Of a stretch of 64,000 bases of DNA, positions 42,654-50,839 are shown one piece after another. A program made the position numbers and the translations under genes. The stretch covers positions 62,001 through 126,000 of the forward strand of contig NZ_JAIQZA010000007.1 in NCBI RefSeq assembly GCF_020164485.1. Reading direction: 5' to 3'. The stretch's first letter is position 1, and every line of letters starts with the position of its first letter. The stretch comes from Salegentibacter tibetensis. Its GTDB lineage: Bacteria > Bacteroidota > Bacteroidia > Flavobacteriales > Flavobacteriaceae. The notes under the pieces were generated by a model. That model saw nothing but the letters and a program-made list of their open reading frames with translations, did no database searches and had not been told where the DNA came from.

Positions 42654-44087
42654 ATGCGGAAAATTGAATGTATTAGCGTTTTTGATATGTTGAAGGTGGG
42701 TGTTGGTCCTTCAAGTTCTCATACTTTGGGTCCCTGGCGGGCAGCACAACGTTGGATTGCCGAATTAAAGCAAAAAGGAACTTTTAATGAGGTTAACCAC
42801 ATTCATATTGATCTTTATGGCTCCCTTTCCCTTACCGGAATTGGCCACGCTACAGATATCGCTACTATTTTAGGCCTTTGCGGCCACGATCCCGTAACTA
42901 TGGATATTTCTTTAATTGATACTGAAATTGAAAAAATACGGGATACAAAAAAACTTCAACTTAACGGGGAACGGGAAATCGATTTTAGCATTGCCGACGA
43001 TGTAAAATTCAATCGTAATTTCCTTGAATTTCATCCCAACGGAATGACTTTCAGAGCCACACTTAGAAACGGAAAGAAAAATTCTTCTTCATTTTATTCA
43101 ATCGGTGGCGGATTTGTTGTAAAAAAAGAACGAAAAAACGCCAGCAAGAAAATGAAAAGCTTTTTGGAATTTCCATTTCCTATAGAAAAAGCCACAGAAC
43201 TACTCGCCTATTGTAAGGCCGAAAACAAACCTATTTCTGAAATCGTTCTGGAAAATGAGAAATCGCTTAGAAGCGAAGAAGAAATAGATGCCGGTTTAAA
43301 GCAAATTTGGGATGTGATGCTGGAATCCATGTACATTGGATGCCACACTGAAGGCACCCTTCCCGGCGGACTCAACGTAAAACGCCGTTCTTTTGAAATG
43401 CACCAACGCCTTATTGAAGAACAAAAATATAATTCGCCCAAAGAATGGATTAGCGCTATAAGGAGGACCGAGGTTAAATTTAGGCAAATCCTTAAATGGG
43501 TAAGCTGTTTTGCCATTAGCGTAAACGAGGTAAATGCATCGCTTGGTCGTGTGGTTACTGCACCCACTAATGGTAGTGCCGGTACCGTGCCCTCGGTTAT
43601 GATGTATTATATGGTAATAGAAAACCACGAAGCCACTTTTGAAGATATGAAACGTTTTATGCTGGTAGCCGGTGAAATTGGCAGTCTCTTTAAAAAAGGC
43701 GCTACAATTTCTGCTGCGATGGGTGGGTGCCAGGCCGAAATTGGCGTGTCTTCTGCAATGGCTGCCGGTGGCTTGACAGAATTGCTGGGCGGAACTCCCG
43801 AGCAGGTACTTATGGCCGCAGAAATCGCGATGGAACATCATCTTGGTCTAACCTGCGATCCCATTGCCGGTTTGGTACAGGTACCCTGTATTGAAAGAAA
43901 TGCTATGGGCGCTATAAAAGCTATCAACGCTGCCGAAATCGCATTGGAAAGCGATGCCACCAAAGCAAAAGTGCCTCTCGATAAAGTAATTGAAACCATG
44001 TGGGACACCGCAAAAGATATGAATTCTAAATACAAGGAAACCTCAGAAGGCGGACTCGCTGTTAAAGTGAATATGAGTGATTGTTAG
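42654..44087 (+). CDS. sdaA: L-serine ammonia-lyase (iron-sulfur)
   Basis: 477 residues, one-chain type. The beta domain starts SVFDMLKVGVGPSSSHTLGP. The alpha domain has TEGTLPGGLNVKRR, ATISAAMGGCQAEIGVSSAM and LTCDPIAGLVQVPCIERNAM, which provide the cysteines for the 4Fe-4S cluster. It deaminates serine to pyruvate and ammonia. ATG 42654 is supported by an AGGAG and a -7 element. Single gene, followed by dispersed repeats. Confidence 0.97.
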   Translation: MRKIECISVFDMLKVGVGPSSSHTLGPWRAAQRWIAELKQKGTFNEVNHIHIDLYGSLSLTGIGHATDIATILGLCGHDPVTMDISLIDTEIEKIRDTKKLQLNGEREIDFSIADDVKFNRNFLEFHPNGMTFRATLRNGKKNSSSFYSIGGGFVVKKERKNASKKMKSFLEFPFPIEKATELLAYCKAENKPISEIVLENEKSLRSEEEIDAGLKQIWDVMLESMYIGCHTEGTLPGGLNVKRRSFEMHQRLIEEQKYNSPKEWISAIRRTEVKFRQILKWVSCFAISVNEVNASLGRVVTAPTNGSAGTVPSVMMYYMVIENHEATFEDMKRFMLVAGEIGSLFKKGATISAAMGGCQAEIGVSSAMAAGGLTELLGGTPEQVLMAAEIAMEHHLGLTCDPIAGLVQVPCIERNAMGAIKAINAAEIALESDATKAKVPLDKVIETMWDTAKDMNSKYKETSEGGLAVKVNMSDC

Positions 44088-44108
44088 AAGATCTTACAAT
44101 AATTTATA

Positions 44109-44142
44109 GTCATTGCGAAGAGCGAAGCGATGCGGCAATCTG
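44109..44142. repeat. Dispersed repeat, family D, copy 1
   Basis: GTCATTGCGAAGAGCGAAGC continuing GATGCGGCAATCT; a second copy differing by one base lies at 44233. It resembles the common bacteroidotal GTCATTGCGA...GCAATCT dispersed repeat. Confidence 0.8.
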
Positions 44143-44232
44143 TTGTTGATCTGTTCTCTGTTGTGGGTATGAATTTTCGTTTGTGGTTTGTTGTTAGTGT
44201 TTCTGATGACGTAAACTCAAAATCATTGCATA

Positions 44233-44265
44233 GTCATTGCGAAGAACGAAGCGATGCGGCAATCT
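44233..44265. repeat. Dispersed repeat, family D, copy 2
   Basis: GTCATTGCGAAGAACGAAGC continuing GATGCGGCAATCT, a direct copy of 44109-44142 about 124 bp away. The intervening sequence has no coding capacity. Confidence 0.8.
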
Positions 44266-44344
44266 TTTGTTATAAAATCCGCCAATAAATCGCTGCTTAG
44301 TTGGAATACAGTTTTAAATTGCAGCAGTATTTAAAATAAAAGCT

Positions 44345-45022
44345 TTGCAGTTTCCAAAAATCCCGCCTAAAGTCAGCAATCTCTTTCGCAACTACTGGTT
44401 GATGATCGGGACGTATTTTCTGTTTTTCTTTATGCTTGGATTTTTAAACACGTTTATTCCAGAATTAGACCTGGAGAAATACCAGCAAACAGAACTATTC
44501 GATTTAATGAACGAAAGTCCGCTGGCGTTTGTGATTATGGCGGTAATTATCGCACCGCTACTGGAAGAAAGTATGTTTAGAACGCTCATTAGACCTTCTT
44601 TTACCGAAATATATATTTTTATTTGTGCCGTACTCGCCTTTGTAGGCCTGGCTTTTATTCCGCAGGAAGCCCATTCCTTACTAAGGTACGCGCTGGTGAT
44701 TGTATCGGCAATTATCGTTTTCCTCTTTTTACAATCTTTAAAACCTGCACGGGCAATTCGCATATTTCGGGTTTTTCTATACAGAAATTACAAAGCAATC
44801 TGGTTTTTAACCGCATTACTTTTTGGTCTGGTTCATATCTGGAATTATGTGGAAGGCTGGCAATTAGACCTTATTCTATTTGTCCTTATTTTCCCCCGGA
44901 TTATCGCCGGCTATTTCTTCGGAAAAATTAAAATTGAAAACGGAAATCTTATCTGGTCCATCGCTATGCACGCAATGAACAATGGGATTGTAGTATTCTT
45001 CCTGCTTCCCAAGCTTTTATAA
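44345..45022 (+). CDS. CPBP-family intramembrane metalloprotease
   Basis: 225 residues from a TTG start (no nearby ATG gives the N-terminal amphipathic stretch; ATG 44402 is the alternative). About six membrane helices. The CPBP/Abi motifs are present: EESMFR (Glu74, Glu75, Arg79), FGLVHIWNY (His164) and a third site at IAMHAMNN (His209). Relatives include Rce1, which trims prenylated proteins, and bacteriocin-immunity proteins. The substrate is unknown. It follows sdaA, separated by two family D repeats. Confidence 0.85.
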   Translation: MQFPKIPPKVSNLFRNYWLMIGTYFLFFFMLGFLNTFIPELDLEKYQQTELFDLMNESPLAFVIMAVIIAPLLEESMFRTLIRPSFTEIYIFICAVLAFVGLAFIPQEAHSLLRYALVIVSAIIVFLFLQSLKPARAIRIFRVFLYRNYKAIWFLTALLFGLVHIWNYVEGWQLDLILFVLIFPRIIAGYFFGKIKIENGNLIWSIAMHAMNNGIVVFFLLPKLL

Positions 45023-45096
45023 GCTTATTTAACAAAGGATTAGAATAGAAGCTTTTATCCATTTTGTAAATTGAAGTTCCAACAAAAAAAATAGTT

Positions 45097-46101
45097 ATGA
45101 AAGCAGTACAGGTAAAAGAAAAAGGCGGTGATTTTCATGTTGTTGAAATAGACAAACCTTCGCCAAAAGAAAATGAAGTCTTAATAAAAGTTGAAGCCTG
45201 CGGTATTTGCCATAGTGATGCCTTTGTAAAAGAAGGTGCATTTCCAGGCATTGAATATCCCCGAGTTCCGGGCCACGAAGTGGTAGGAATTGTAGAGGAA
45301 GTAGGTAACCGGGTAAATAACTGGAAAAAAGGTCAGCACGTTGGTGTTGGCTGGCATGGCGGCCATTGTTTTGAGTGCGATCCCTGTAGGCGTGGAGATT
45401 TTATTAGTTGTGAAAATGCGAAAATTAGTGGAATCTCTTATGATGGCGGTTATGCCGAGTTTATGACTGCCCCGCAGGAAGCCGTAGTAAACATCCCGGA
45501 TGAATTATCATCAGCTGAAGCCGCTCCCCTGCTTTGTGCCGGGATTACCGTTTTTAACGCCTTGCGAAATTCAGGAATTACAGCCGGCGATACAGTTGCT
45601 GTACAGGGAATTGGCGGTTTAGGCCATTTAGCGCTCCAGTATGCAGCAAAAATGGGAATGCGAACCGTAGCAATTTCTACCAGTGATAGTAAAAAGGAAC
45701 TGGCAAAAGAACTGGGCGCACATCATTTTATAAATGCCAGGCAAAGAGATGCTGCCGAAGAATTACAAAAATTGGGTGGTGCAAAACTCATTCTGGCAAC
45801 TGCTCCAAACAGCGAAGCAATAACTTCGGTAGTCGGAGGCCTCGGAACAGACGGAAAATTACTAATGGTGGCAGCTACCGGAGATCCAATTGAAGTTTCA
45901 CCGTTGGAACTTTTAATGGGTAGAAAATCGGTTGCAGGTTGGCCAAGCGGTACCGCAATGGATTCTGAGGATACGTTAAAGTTTAGTGCTATGACCGGTA
46001 CAAAACCCAAAATAGAAGAATATCCATTGGATAAAGCCAGTGAAGCTTACGATAGAATGATCAATAACGAAGCAAGGTTTAGAGTGGTTCTAAAACCATA
46101 A
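45097..46101 (+). CDS. Zinc-dependent alcohol dehydrogenase
   Basis: 334 residues. Medium-chain dehydrogenase with the catalytic zinc site CGICHSD and GHEVVG, the structural zinc cluster CFECDPCRRGDFISC, and the Rossmann loop GIGGLGHLALQYA. NAD(P)-dependent oxidation of a primary alcohol or reduction of an aldehyde is expected; the closest pattern is the AdhA/AdhP group. The gene has its own terminator at 46217. No pathway partner nearby. Confidence 0.92.
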   Translation: MKAVQVKEKGGDFHVVEIDKPSPKENEVLIKVEACGICHSDAFVKEGAFPGIEYPRVPGHEVVGIVEEVGNRVNNWKKGQHVGVGWHGGHCFECDPCRRGDFISCENAKISGISYDGGYAEFMTAPQEAVVNIPDELSSAEAAPLLCAGITVFNALRNSGITAGDTVAVQGIGGLGHLALQYAAKMGMRTVAISTSDSKKELAKELGAHHFINARQRDAAEELQKLGGAKLILATAPNSEAITSVVGGLGTDGKLLMVAATGDPIEVSPLELLMGRKSVAGWPSGTAMDSEDTLKFSAMTGTKPKIEEYPLDKASEAYDRMINNEARFRVVLKP

Positions 46102-46120
46102 TTTTCTAAGCAATCAAGAA

Positions 46121-46190
46121 CCTCGGGACAAGCCCACGAGGTATGAATCGGAAAACTATTTTATAATTTCGAGGCAAGCCTCGGGGAATT
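46121..46190. repeat. Dispersed repeat, family C, copy 2 (partial)
   Basis: CCTCGGGACAAGCCCACGAGG and TTTCGAGGCAAGCCTCGG are present in the family order; the third module (CTCGATTATCGAG) is missing or diverged. Confidence 0.7.
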
Positions 46191-46216
46191 AAACCCTCAA
46201 TTAAGGATTAAAAAGT

Positions 46217-46261
46217 AGCCACGAATTCAGGAATATTATTTTTGGATTTCGTGGCTTTTTT
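46217..46261 (+). terminator. Terminator of the alcohol dehydrogenase gene
   Basis: AGCCACGAA (46217-46225) pairs with TTCGTGGCT (46248-46256), followed by T6. It overlaps the first codons of a longer frame (TTG 46242) of the next gene, arguing for the start at 46311. Confidence 0.8.
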
Positions 46262-46310
46262 ATTTTCATCACTTCTATCCTCTTCTTTATCTTTAGCCGA
46301 AAATAGAATA

Positions 46311-47342
46311 ATGCAGTCCTCGTATTTCAAATTTCTTTTTATCTCTTTAATATGTTGCTCAATTTTCAGCTGTAAAAATGAGGAAAAAGAAACTCCTGAA
46401 ACTTCCGAAGAAACTATTCAGGAAACGGAAAAGTCCTACCACAAAAAGTATATGGAAGAAATTGCTGAAATCGAAGAACGTGATTCGGTATCGACTTCAG
46501 GAATGCTGAAAATTGAAGGTGGGGAATATATCATGGGTGGAAATTCACAGCAGGCCAGGCGGGACGAATTTCCGCAGCACAAAGAAACTATTAAAACGCT
46601 TTGGGTAGATGAAACAGAAGTGACCAATGCCCAGTTTCGTGAATTTGTAGAAGCAACCGGCTACGTGACAACAGCAGAACGTAGTTTTGAGATTAATGGA
46701 GAAGCTTTCCCGCCCGGGGCTATGATTTTTGACCCTGACAATCCGCAAGCCTGGTGGAAATTTAAAGAAGGAGCCAACTGGAAAAATCCGCAAGGCCCAG
46801 AAAGTTCTATTGCAGGGAAAGAAGATCATCCCGTGGTTCAGGTTTCCTGGTATGATGCAATGGCATATGCTAAATGGGCCGGAAAGCGCTTACCTACCGA
46901 AGCTGAATTTGAATACCTGGCCCGGGGCGGAAAAGAAAAGCAAATCTATCATTGGGGAAACGATTTTGAAGTAGCTACCGAATTTGTCAATTTCCATCAG
47001 GGTGATTTTCCGGTTTCCAATGAAGTCAAAGATGAATTTGCGAAAACCGCGCCGGTAAAAAGTTTTCCAAAAAACGGGTTCGGACTTTATGAGATCTCAG
47101 GAAATGCCTGGGAATGGGTTTTGGATACTTATTATCCCAATGCCTATTCAAAATTGGAACAACGCACAGATGGGTATTTTAAAGAATATTTTAATTCGGA
47201 ACAACAAAAAGTAATTCGCGGAGGTTCTTTTTTATGCAGCGAATCTTATTGCACCGGTTATCGCAACGCCGCGCGAATGAGTTCTACTCCAGAAAGCGGA
47301 CTGGAACATCTAGGCTTCAGGTGTGTAAAAGATTTAGAATAA
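46311..47342 (+). CDS. Formylglycine-generating enzyme (SUMF1) family lipoprotein, both active-site cysteines present
   Basis: 343 residues from ATG 46311, chosen because the lipoprotein signal (SLICCSIFSC, Cys21) begins there and the upstream codons overlap a terminator. The FGE-sulfatase domain covers about 70-342: IEGGEYIMGGNS, DETEVTNAQFREFVEATGYV, VSWYDAMAYAKWAGKRLPTE, GNAWEWVLDTYY and GGSFLCSESYC...LGFRC. Cys309 and Cys314 align with the catalytic pair of formylglycine-generating enzymes, which oxidise a Cys in sulfatases to formylglycine. Many bacterial relatives such as GldJ/GldK lack this pair. No sulfatase is in the window, so the client is unknown. Confidence 0.88.
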   Translation: MQSSYFKFLFISLICCSIFSCKNEEKETPETSEETIQETEKSYHKKYMEEIAEIEERDSVSTSGMLKIEGGEYIMGGNSQQARRDEFPQHKETIKTLWVDETEVTNAQFREFVEATGYVTTAERSFEINGEAFPPGAMIFDPDNPQAWWKFKEGANWKNPQGPESSIAGKEDHPVVQVSWYDAMAYAKWAGKRLPTEAEFEYLARGGKEKQIYHWGNDFEVATEFVNFHQGDFPVSNEVKDEFAKTAPVKSFPKNGFGLYEISGNAWEWVLDTYYPNAYSKLEQRTDGYFKEYFNSEQQKVIRGGSFLCSESYCTGYRNAARMSSTPESGLEHLGFRCVKDLE

Positions 47343-47449
47343 ATAACCCGTCCAGACCAAATGACGTTTAATTGAAAGAAATCCAAAAATTTCGATCCAG
47401 GTCTCAGAGCTCCCGATACTAATCGGGATAAATCTCACTAAAGGAGTAA

Positions 47450-47905
47450 TTATTTGCAACCTAATTTACTGCGGGTATCTACCAGGTAAATAATTTTCCA
47501 TTCTCCATCAGACTTCATCAATTGGAAAGTATTTACACCACAATGACTCAATTCTCCATTTATATAAAACGAATAAGGTGTGCTCACATTAGCGATCATC
47601 CCGTTGGTATTAATTTTAAAATCATGTAGTTTTTCTTCGAATTTTGTAGAATGTGGAATAGAAGCAATAGATTTCAAAAAGCTTGTATATTCTGTAGTGG
47701 AAAGTTTAGTATTTCCTTCAGTATCAATAGCTACAGATTGCATTTTAATTTCGGAATGAGCAAAATTCTTTAAATTGGTAGAATCCTGCTCGTGGAAAGC
47801 CTCAAAAAAGCTTTCAATTAAGCCTTGGATGTTTTCTTTCTCTGAATTCTGGCTCCAGCCTGCCTGACACAAAAGCAAAAAACTAATTAGGAATAACTTC
47901 TTCAT
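47450..47905 (-). CDS. Secreted NTF2-like (SnoaL-type) small protein
   Basis: 151 residues with a signal peptide (about 1-18, GWSQ). The mature part has the NTF2/SnoaL cone-fold pattern: IQGLIESFFEAFHEQDSTNL at the start and KSDGEWKIIYLVDTRS at the end. Two Cys (HCG near 123 and the one before the final Lys) could be paired. The family includes small enzymes and binding proteins; no catalytic site can be assigned. Convergent with the FGE gene and divergent from the chitinase gene. Confidence 0.75.
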   Translation of the reverse strand: MKKLFLISFLLLCQAGWSQNSEKENIQGLIESFFEAFHEQDSTNLKNFAHSEIKMQSVAIDTEGNTKLSTTEYTSFLKSIASIPHSTKFEEKLHDFKINTNGMIANVSTPYSFYINGELSHCGVNTFQLMKSDGEWKIIYLVDTRSKLGCK

Positions 47906-47968
47906 TTGAATACATTTATTAATAACGCTAATTTAGTATTTTAAAGTTGCACACTAATCCTTTGAATT

Positions 47969-49099
47969 ATGAAAAAAGGCTCTCTTATTTACTTTTGTTT
48001 ATGTCTTAGTTTTCTCTTTGGTAATCTTCTACTGCAAGCTCAAGAAAAGCAGCAAAAAAAAATTATTGGGTATATTATGAGTGATAATGTAGATGATAAA
48101 TTTGATGAAATTGCTGCGGAAAAACTTACTCACATCAACTACGCTTTTGCCAATATTCAGGATGGAGAAGTTATAGAGGGTAATCCGGAAGACAAAAAAA
48201 GATTAAAGAAAATAAACAGCTTAAAAGAAGACAATCCCGATCTAAAGATCCTGATTTCGGTTGGGGGCTGGACCTGGTCTGGAGGTTTCTCTGAAGCAGT
48301 TGCTACCAAAACTGCACGGGAGCAATTTGCAAACAGTGGAATTTCCTTTCTTCAAAACCACAAAATTGATGGCATAGATTTAGACTGGGAATATCCCGGG
48401 CAGCCGGGAGCCGGAAATATTCACTCCCCCGAGGATGAACAAAATTTCAGTTTAATTTTAAAGCTTTTCAGAAAAAAATTAGATTCTCTAGGCCAGGTAG
48501 ATCAGAGAAATTATTTACTCACCATTGCAACGGCAGCTAACCAGGAGTATTTAGATCACGTAGAATTGGACAAGATCCATCCCTACCTGGATTTTATAAA
48601 TATTATGAGTTACGATTACCAGGGTGGCTGGAACGATTTCACATCCCATCATACCAACTTATATGTTTCAGAGACAGATCCTGATGATTATAAACAGAGT
48701 ACTAAGACTGCTGTAAAAGAACATTTGGCTACCAGAGTTCCTTCAGAAAAAATTGTTGTGGGCGTGGCTTTCTATGGTCGCGGATGGCACGAGACAGAAA
48801 ACAAAAACTTTGGTTTACATCAAAAAGCTTCAGGCAATGCTTTCAGTATAAATTACCGGGAATTAAAGGATAGTGTAAAAACAGGCAAATATGAACGCCA
48901 TTGGGATAAAGAAGCTAAGGCGCCGTTCCTTTGGCGTGAAGCTACCAGAACATTTATTACTTATGACGATCCTCAATCTATAAAAGAAAAAGCTCAATTT
49001 ATTAAAGAGAATAATCTTGGTGGCGCGATGTTTTGGCAATACCACGGCGATGATGGAGAGCTTCTGGAAACTTTATATACTGAAATTCAAAAACAATAA
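47969..49099 (+). CDS. GH18 chitinase-like glycoside hydrolase, secreted
   Basis: 376 residues with a Sec signal peptide (about 1-24, LLLQAQ). The GH18 signature DGIDLDWEYPG carries the catalytic acid Glu141; SVGGWTWSGGF and MSYDYQGGW are the other family landmarks, and MFWQYHGDDGELL closes the barrel. It should cleave chitin or chitooligosaccharides in the periplasm or outside. No carbohydrate-binding module or type IX sorting tail is present, so it is a single-domain enzyme. No SusC/SusD pair lies nearby. Confidence 0.93.
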   Translation: MKKGSLIYFCLCLSFLFGNLLLQAQEKQQKKIIGYIMSDNVDDKFDEIAAEKLTHINYAFANIQDGEVIEGNPEDKKRLKKINSLKEDNPDLKILISVGGWTWSGGFSEAVATKTAREQFANSGISFLQNHKIDGIDLDWEYPGQPGAGNIHSPEDEQNFSLILKLFRKKLDSLGQVDQRNYLLTIATAANQEYLDHVELDKIHPYLDFINIMSYDYQGGWNDFTSHHTNLYVSETDPDDYKQSTKTAVKEHLATRVPSEKIVVGVAFYGRGWHETENKNFGLHQKASGNAFSINYRELKDSVKTGKYERHWDKEAKAPFLWREATRTFITYDDPQSIKEKAQFIKENNLGGAMFWQYHGDDGELLETLYTEIQKQ

Positions 49100-49160
49100 C
49101 ACTGGCTCCCTTGCCTGAAAACCCCTCGTTTTTGTACTTTTACCTTCCAAAATTAAAAAT

Positions 49161-49979
49161 ATGTCTGTAGCTAAGAAAGAATATAAAAGAGTCACCACCA
49201 AGTCTCTGGTAGATATGAAGAAGAATGGGGAGAAGATTGCGATGCTGACTTCTTATGACTATTCTATGGCGAAAATTGTGGATGGTGCGGGAATTGACGT
49301 GATTTTAGTGGGAGATTCTGCCAGTAATGTAATGGCGGGACACGAGACTACACTTCCTATTACTTTAGATCAAATGATCTATCACGCAACCAGCGTGGTA
49401 AGGGCCATAAACCGTGCCCTTGTAGTAGTAGATCTTCCCTTCGGAAGTTATCAAAGTGACCCAAAAGAGGCATTACGATCTGCTATTAGAATTATGAAAG
49501 AAAGCGGCGGGCACGCGGTTAAACTTGAAGGCGGAAAAGAAATCAAAGAATCCCTGAAACGTATTCTTAATGCCGGGATCCCTGTGATGGGACATTTAGG
49601 ATTAACTCCACAGTCTATATACAAATTTGGAACTTATACCGTTCGTGCTAAAGAAGAAGCAGAAGCCGAAAAACTAAAATCTGATGCGATATTACTGGAA
49701 CGCCTGGGTTGCTTTGCTATTGTATTAGAAAAGGTTCCTGCAAAACTTGCAAAAGAAGTAGCTGAGAGTATCAGTATTCCGGTGATAGGAATTGGTGCCG
49801 GAAAAGGAGTTGACGGCCAGGTTTTAGTAATACACGATATGCTGGGAATGACACACGAATTTAATCCAAGATTTCTTAGAAGATACGCCGATCTTCATAA
49901 AGAAATGACCAAAGCCTTTAAAGACTACCGTGACGATGTAAAAAGCAAGAGTTTCCCATCTGATGATGAACAATATTAA
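49161..49979 (+). CDS. panB: 3-methyl-2-oxobutanoate hydroxymethyltransferase
   Basis: 272 residues, usual length. [20 protein letters not shown] and [20 protein letters not shown] at the N-terminus, [10 protein letters not shown] in the middle, and [13 protein letters not shown] are PanB motifs with the Mg(II)-binding Asp residues; [20 protein letters not shown] ends the barrel. It makes ketopantoate from 2-oxoisovalerate for pantothenate and CoA. A separate gene; panC is not in the window. Confidence 0.97.
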   Translation: MSVAKKEYKRVTTKSLVDMKKNGEKIAMLTSYDYSMAKIVDGAGIDVILVGDSASNVMAGHETTLPITLDQMIYHATSVVRAINRALVVVDLPFGSYQSDPKEALRSAIRIMKESGGHAVKLEGGKEIKESLKRILNAGIPVMGHLGLTPQSIYKFGTYTVRAKEEAEAEKLKSDAILLERLGCFAIVLEKVPAKLAKEVAESISIPVIGIGAGKGVDGQVLVIHDMLGMTHEFNPRFLRRYADLHKEMTKAFKDYRDDVKSKSFPSDDEQY

Positions 49980-50011
49980 TTCAGTAGGTAGTTGCAGTTA
50001 GCAGTAAATTA

Positions 50012-50102
50012 CCTCGCGGCAAGCCCACGAGGCATTATTGGAGAATATAATTTGATTTCGAGGCAAGCCTCGGAGCATTTAAATCTCGATTATCGAGTAA
50101 AA
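50012..50102. repeat. Dispersed repeat, family C, copy 3 (most complete)
   Basis: Three hairpin modules: CCTCGCGGCAAGCCCACGAGG-like, TTTCGAGGCAAGCCTCGG, and CTCGATTATCGAG, about 90 bp in all. It ends 14 bp before the pseudouridine synthase start, so it forms part of its leader. Confidence 0.8.
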
Positions 50103-50116
50103 TTCAAATCTTCACT

Positions 50117-50815
50117 TTGGAAAAAATAATTTCAGATAAAAACAACCTCCAGGTTCTTTTTGAGGACAACCATATAATCGTGGTAAATAAACGCCCAGGG
50201 GATATAGTTCAGGGTGATAAAACCGGGGACAAACCGCTTAGTGAAGTGGTAAAATCTTATCTAAAGGAAAAATATTATAAACCGGGAGATGCCTATTTAG
50301 GAGTGGTTCACCGCCTCGATAGACCAACCAGCGGAATTGTACTTTTCTCCAAAACCTCTAAAGCCCTACCCCGACTCAATAAACTTTTTCAGAAGAAAGA
50401 AGCACAAAAAACATATTGGGCAATCGTAAAAAACGCTCCGCCTCAAAAATGTGCTACGTTAATTCATTTTCTGAAAAGAAACCCCAAGCAAAATAAATCA
50501 TATGCGCATATTAAGGAAGTTCCCGACAGTAAAGAAGCTATCCTTGAATATAGAATGCTGAAAGAACTCGATAACTATTTTCTGTTAGAAGTAGATTTAC
50601 ATACCGGGCGGCATCATCAAATAAGAAGTCAACTGTCGGCTATTGGTAGCCCAATTAAAGGCGATCTCAAATACGGTTTTGACCGTAGCAACAAAGACGC
50701 CAGTATTCATTTACACGCCAGGGAACTCAAATTTATTCATCCTGTAAAAAAAGATGAAATACATATAATAGCACCACCACCCGATGAAGTGCTATGGAAT
50801 AATTGCTTAGACTAA
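50117..50815 (+). CDS. RluA-family pseudouridine synthase
   Basis: 232 residues from TTG 50117; no in-frame ATG precedes the conserved VLFEDNHIIVVNKRPGDIVQ. The catalytic motif HRLDRPTSGIVLFSKTSKA holds the essential Asp, and HTGRHHQIRSQLS is the second family motif. There is no N-terminal S4 domain. It isomerises uridines in rRNA or tRNA; the target site cannot be told from sequence. The start sits just after a family C repeat, so the leader is repeat-derived. Confidence 0.9.
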   Translation: MEKIISDKNNLQVLFEDNHIIVVNKRPGDIVQGDKTGDKPLSEVVKSYLKEKYYKPGDAYLGVVHRLDRPTSGIVLFSKTSKALPRLNKLFQKKEAQKTYWAIVKNAPPQKCATLIHFLKRNPKQNKSYAHIKEVPDSKEAILEYRMLKELDNYFLLEVDLHTGRHHQIRSQLSAIGSPIKGDLKYGFDRSNKDASIHLHARELKFIHPVKKDEIHIIAPPPDEVLWNNCLD

Positions 50816-50839
50816 AACAGTACTTACAGTAGAACGAAA

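Noticed and set aside
43296-43841. 181-codon minus-strand frame inside sdaA
   Set aside because: Antisense shadow of a highly conserved enzyme; no family features.
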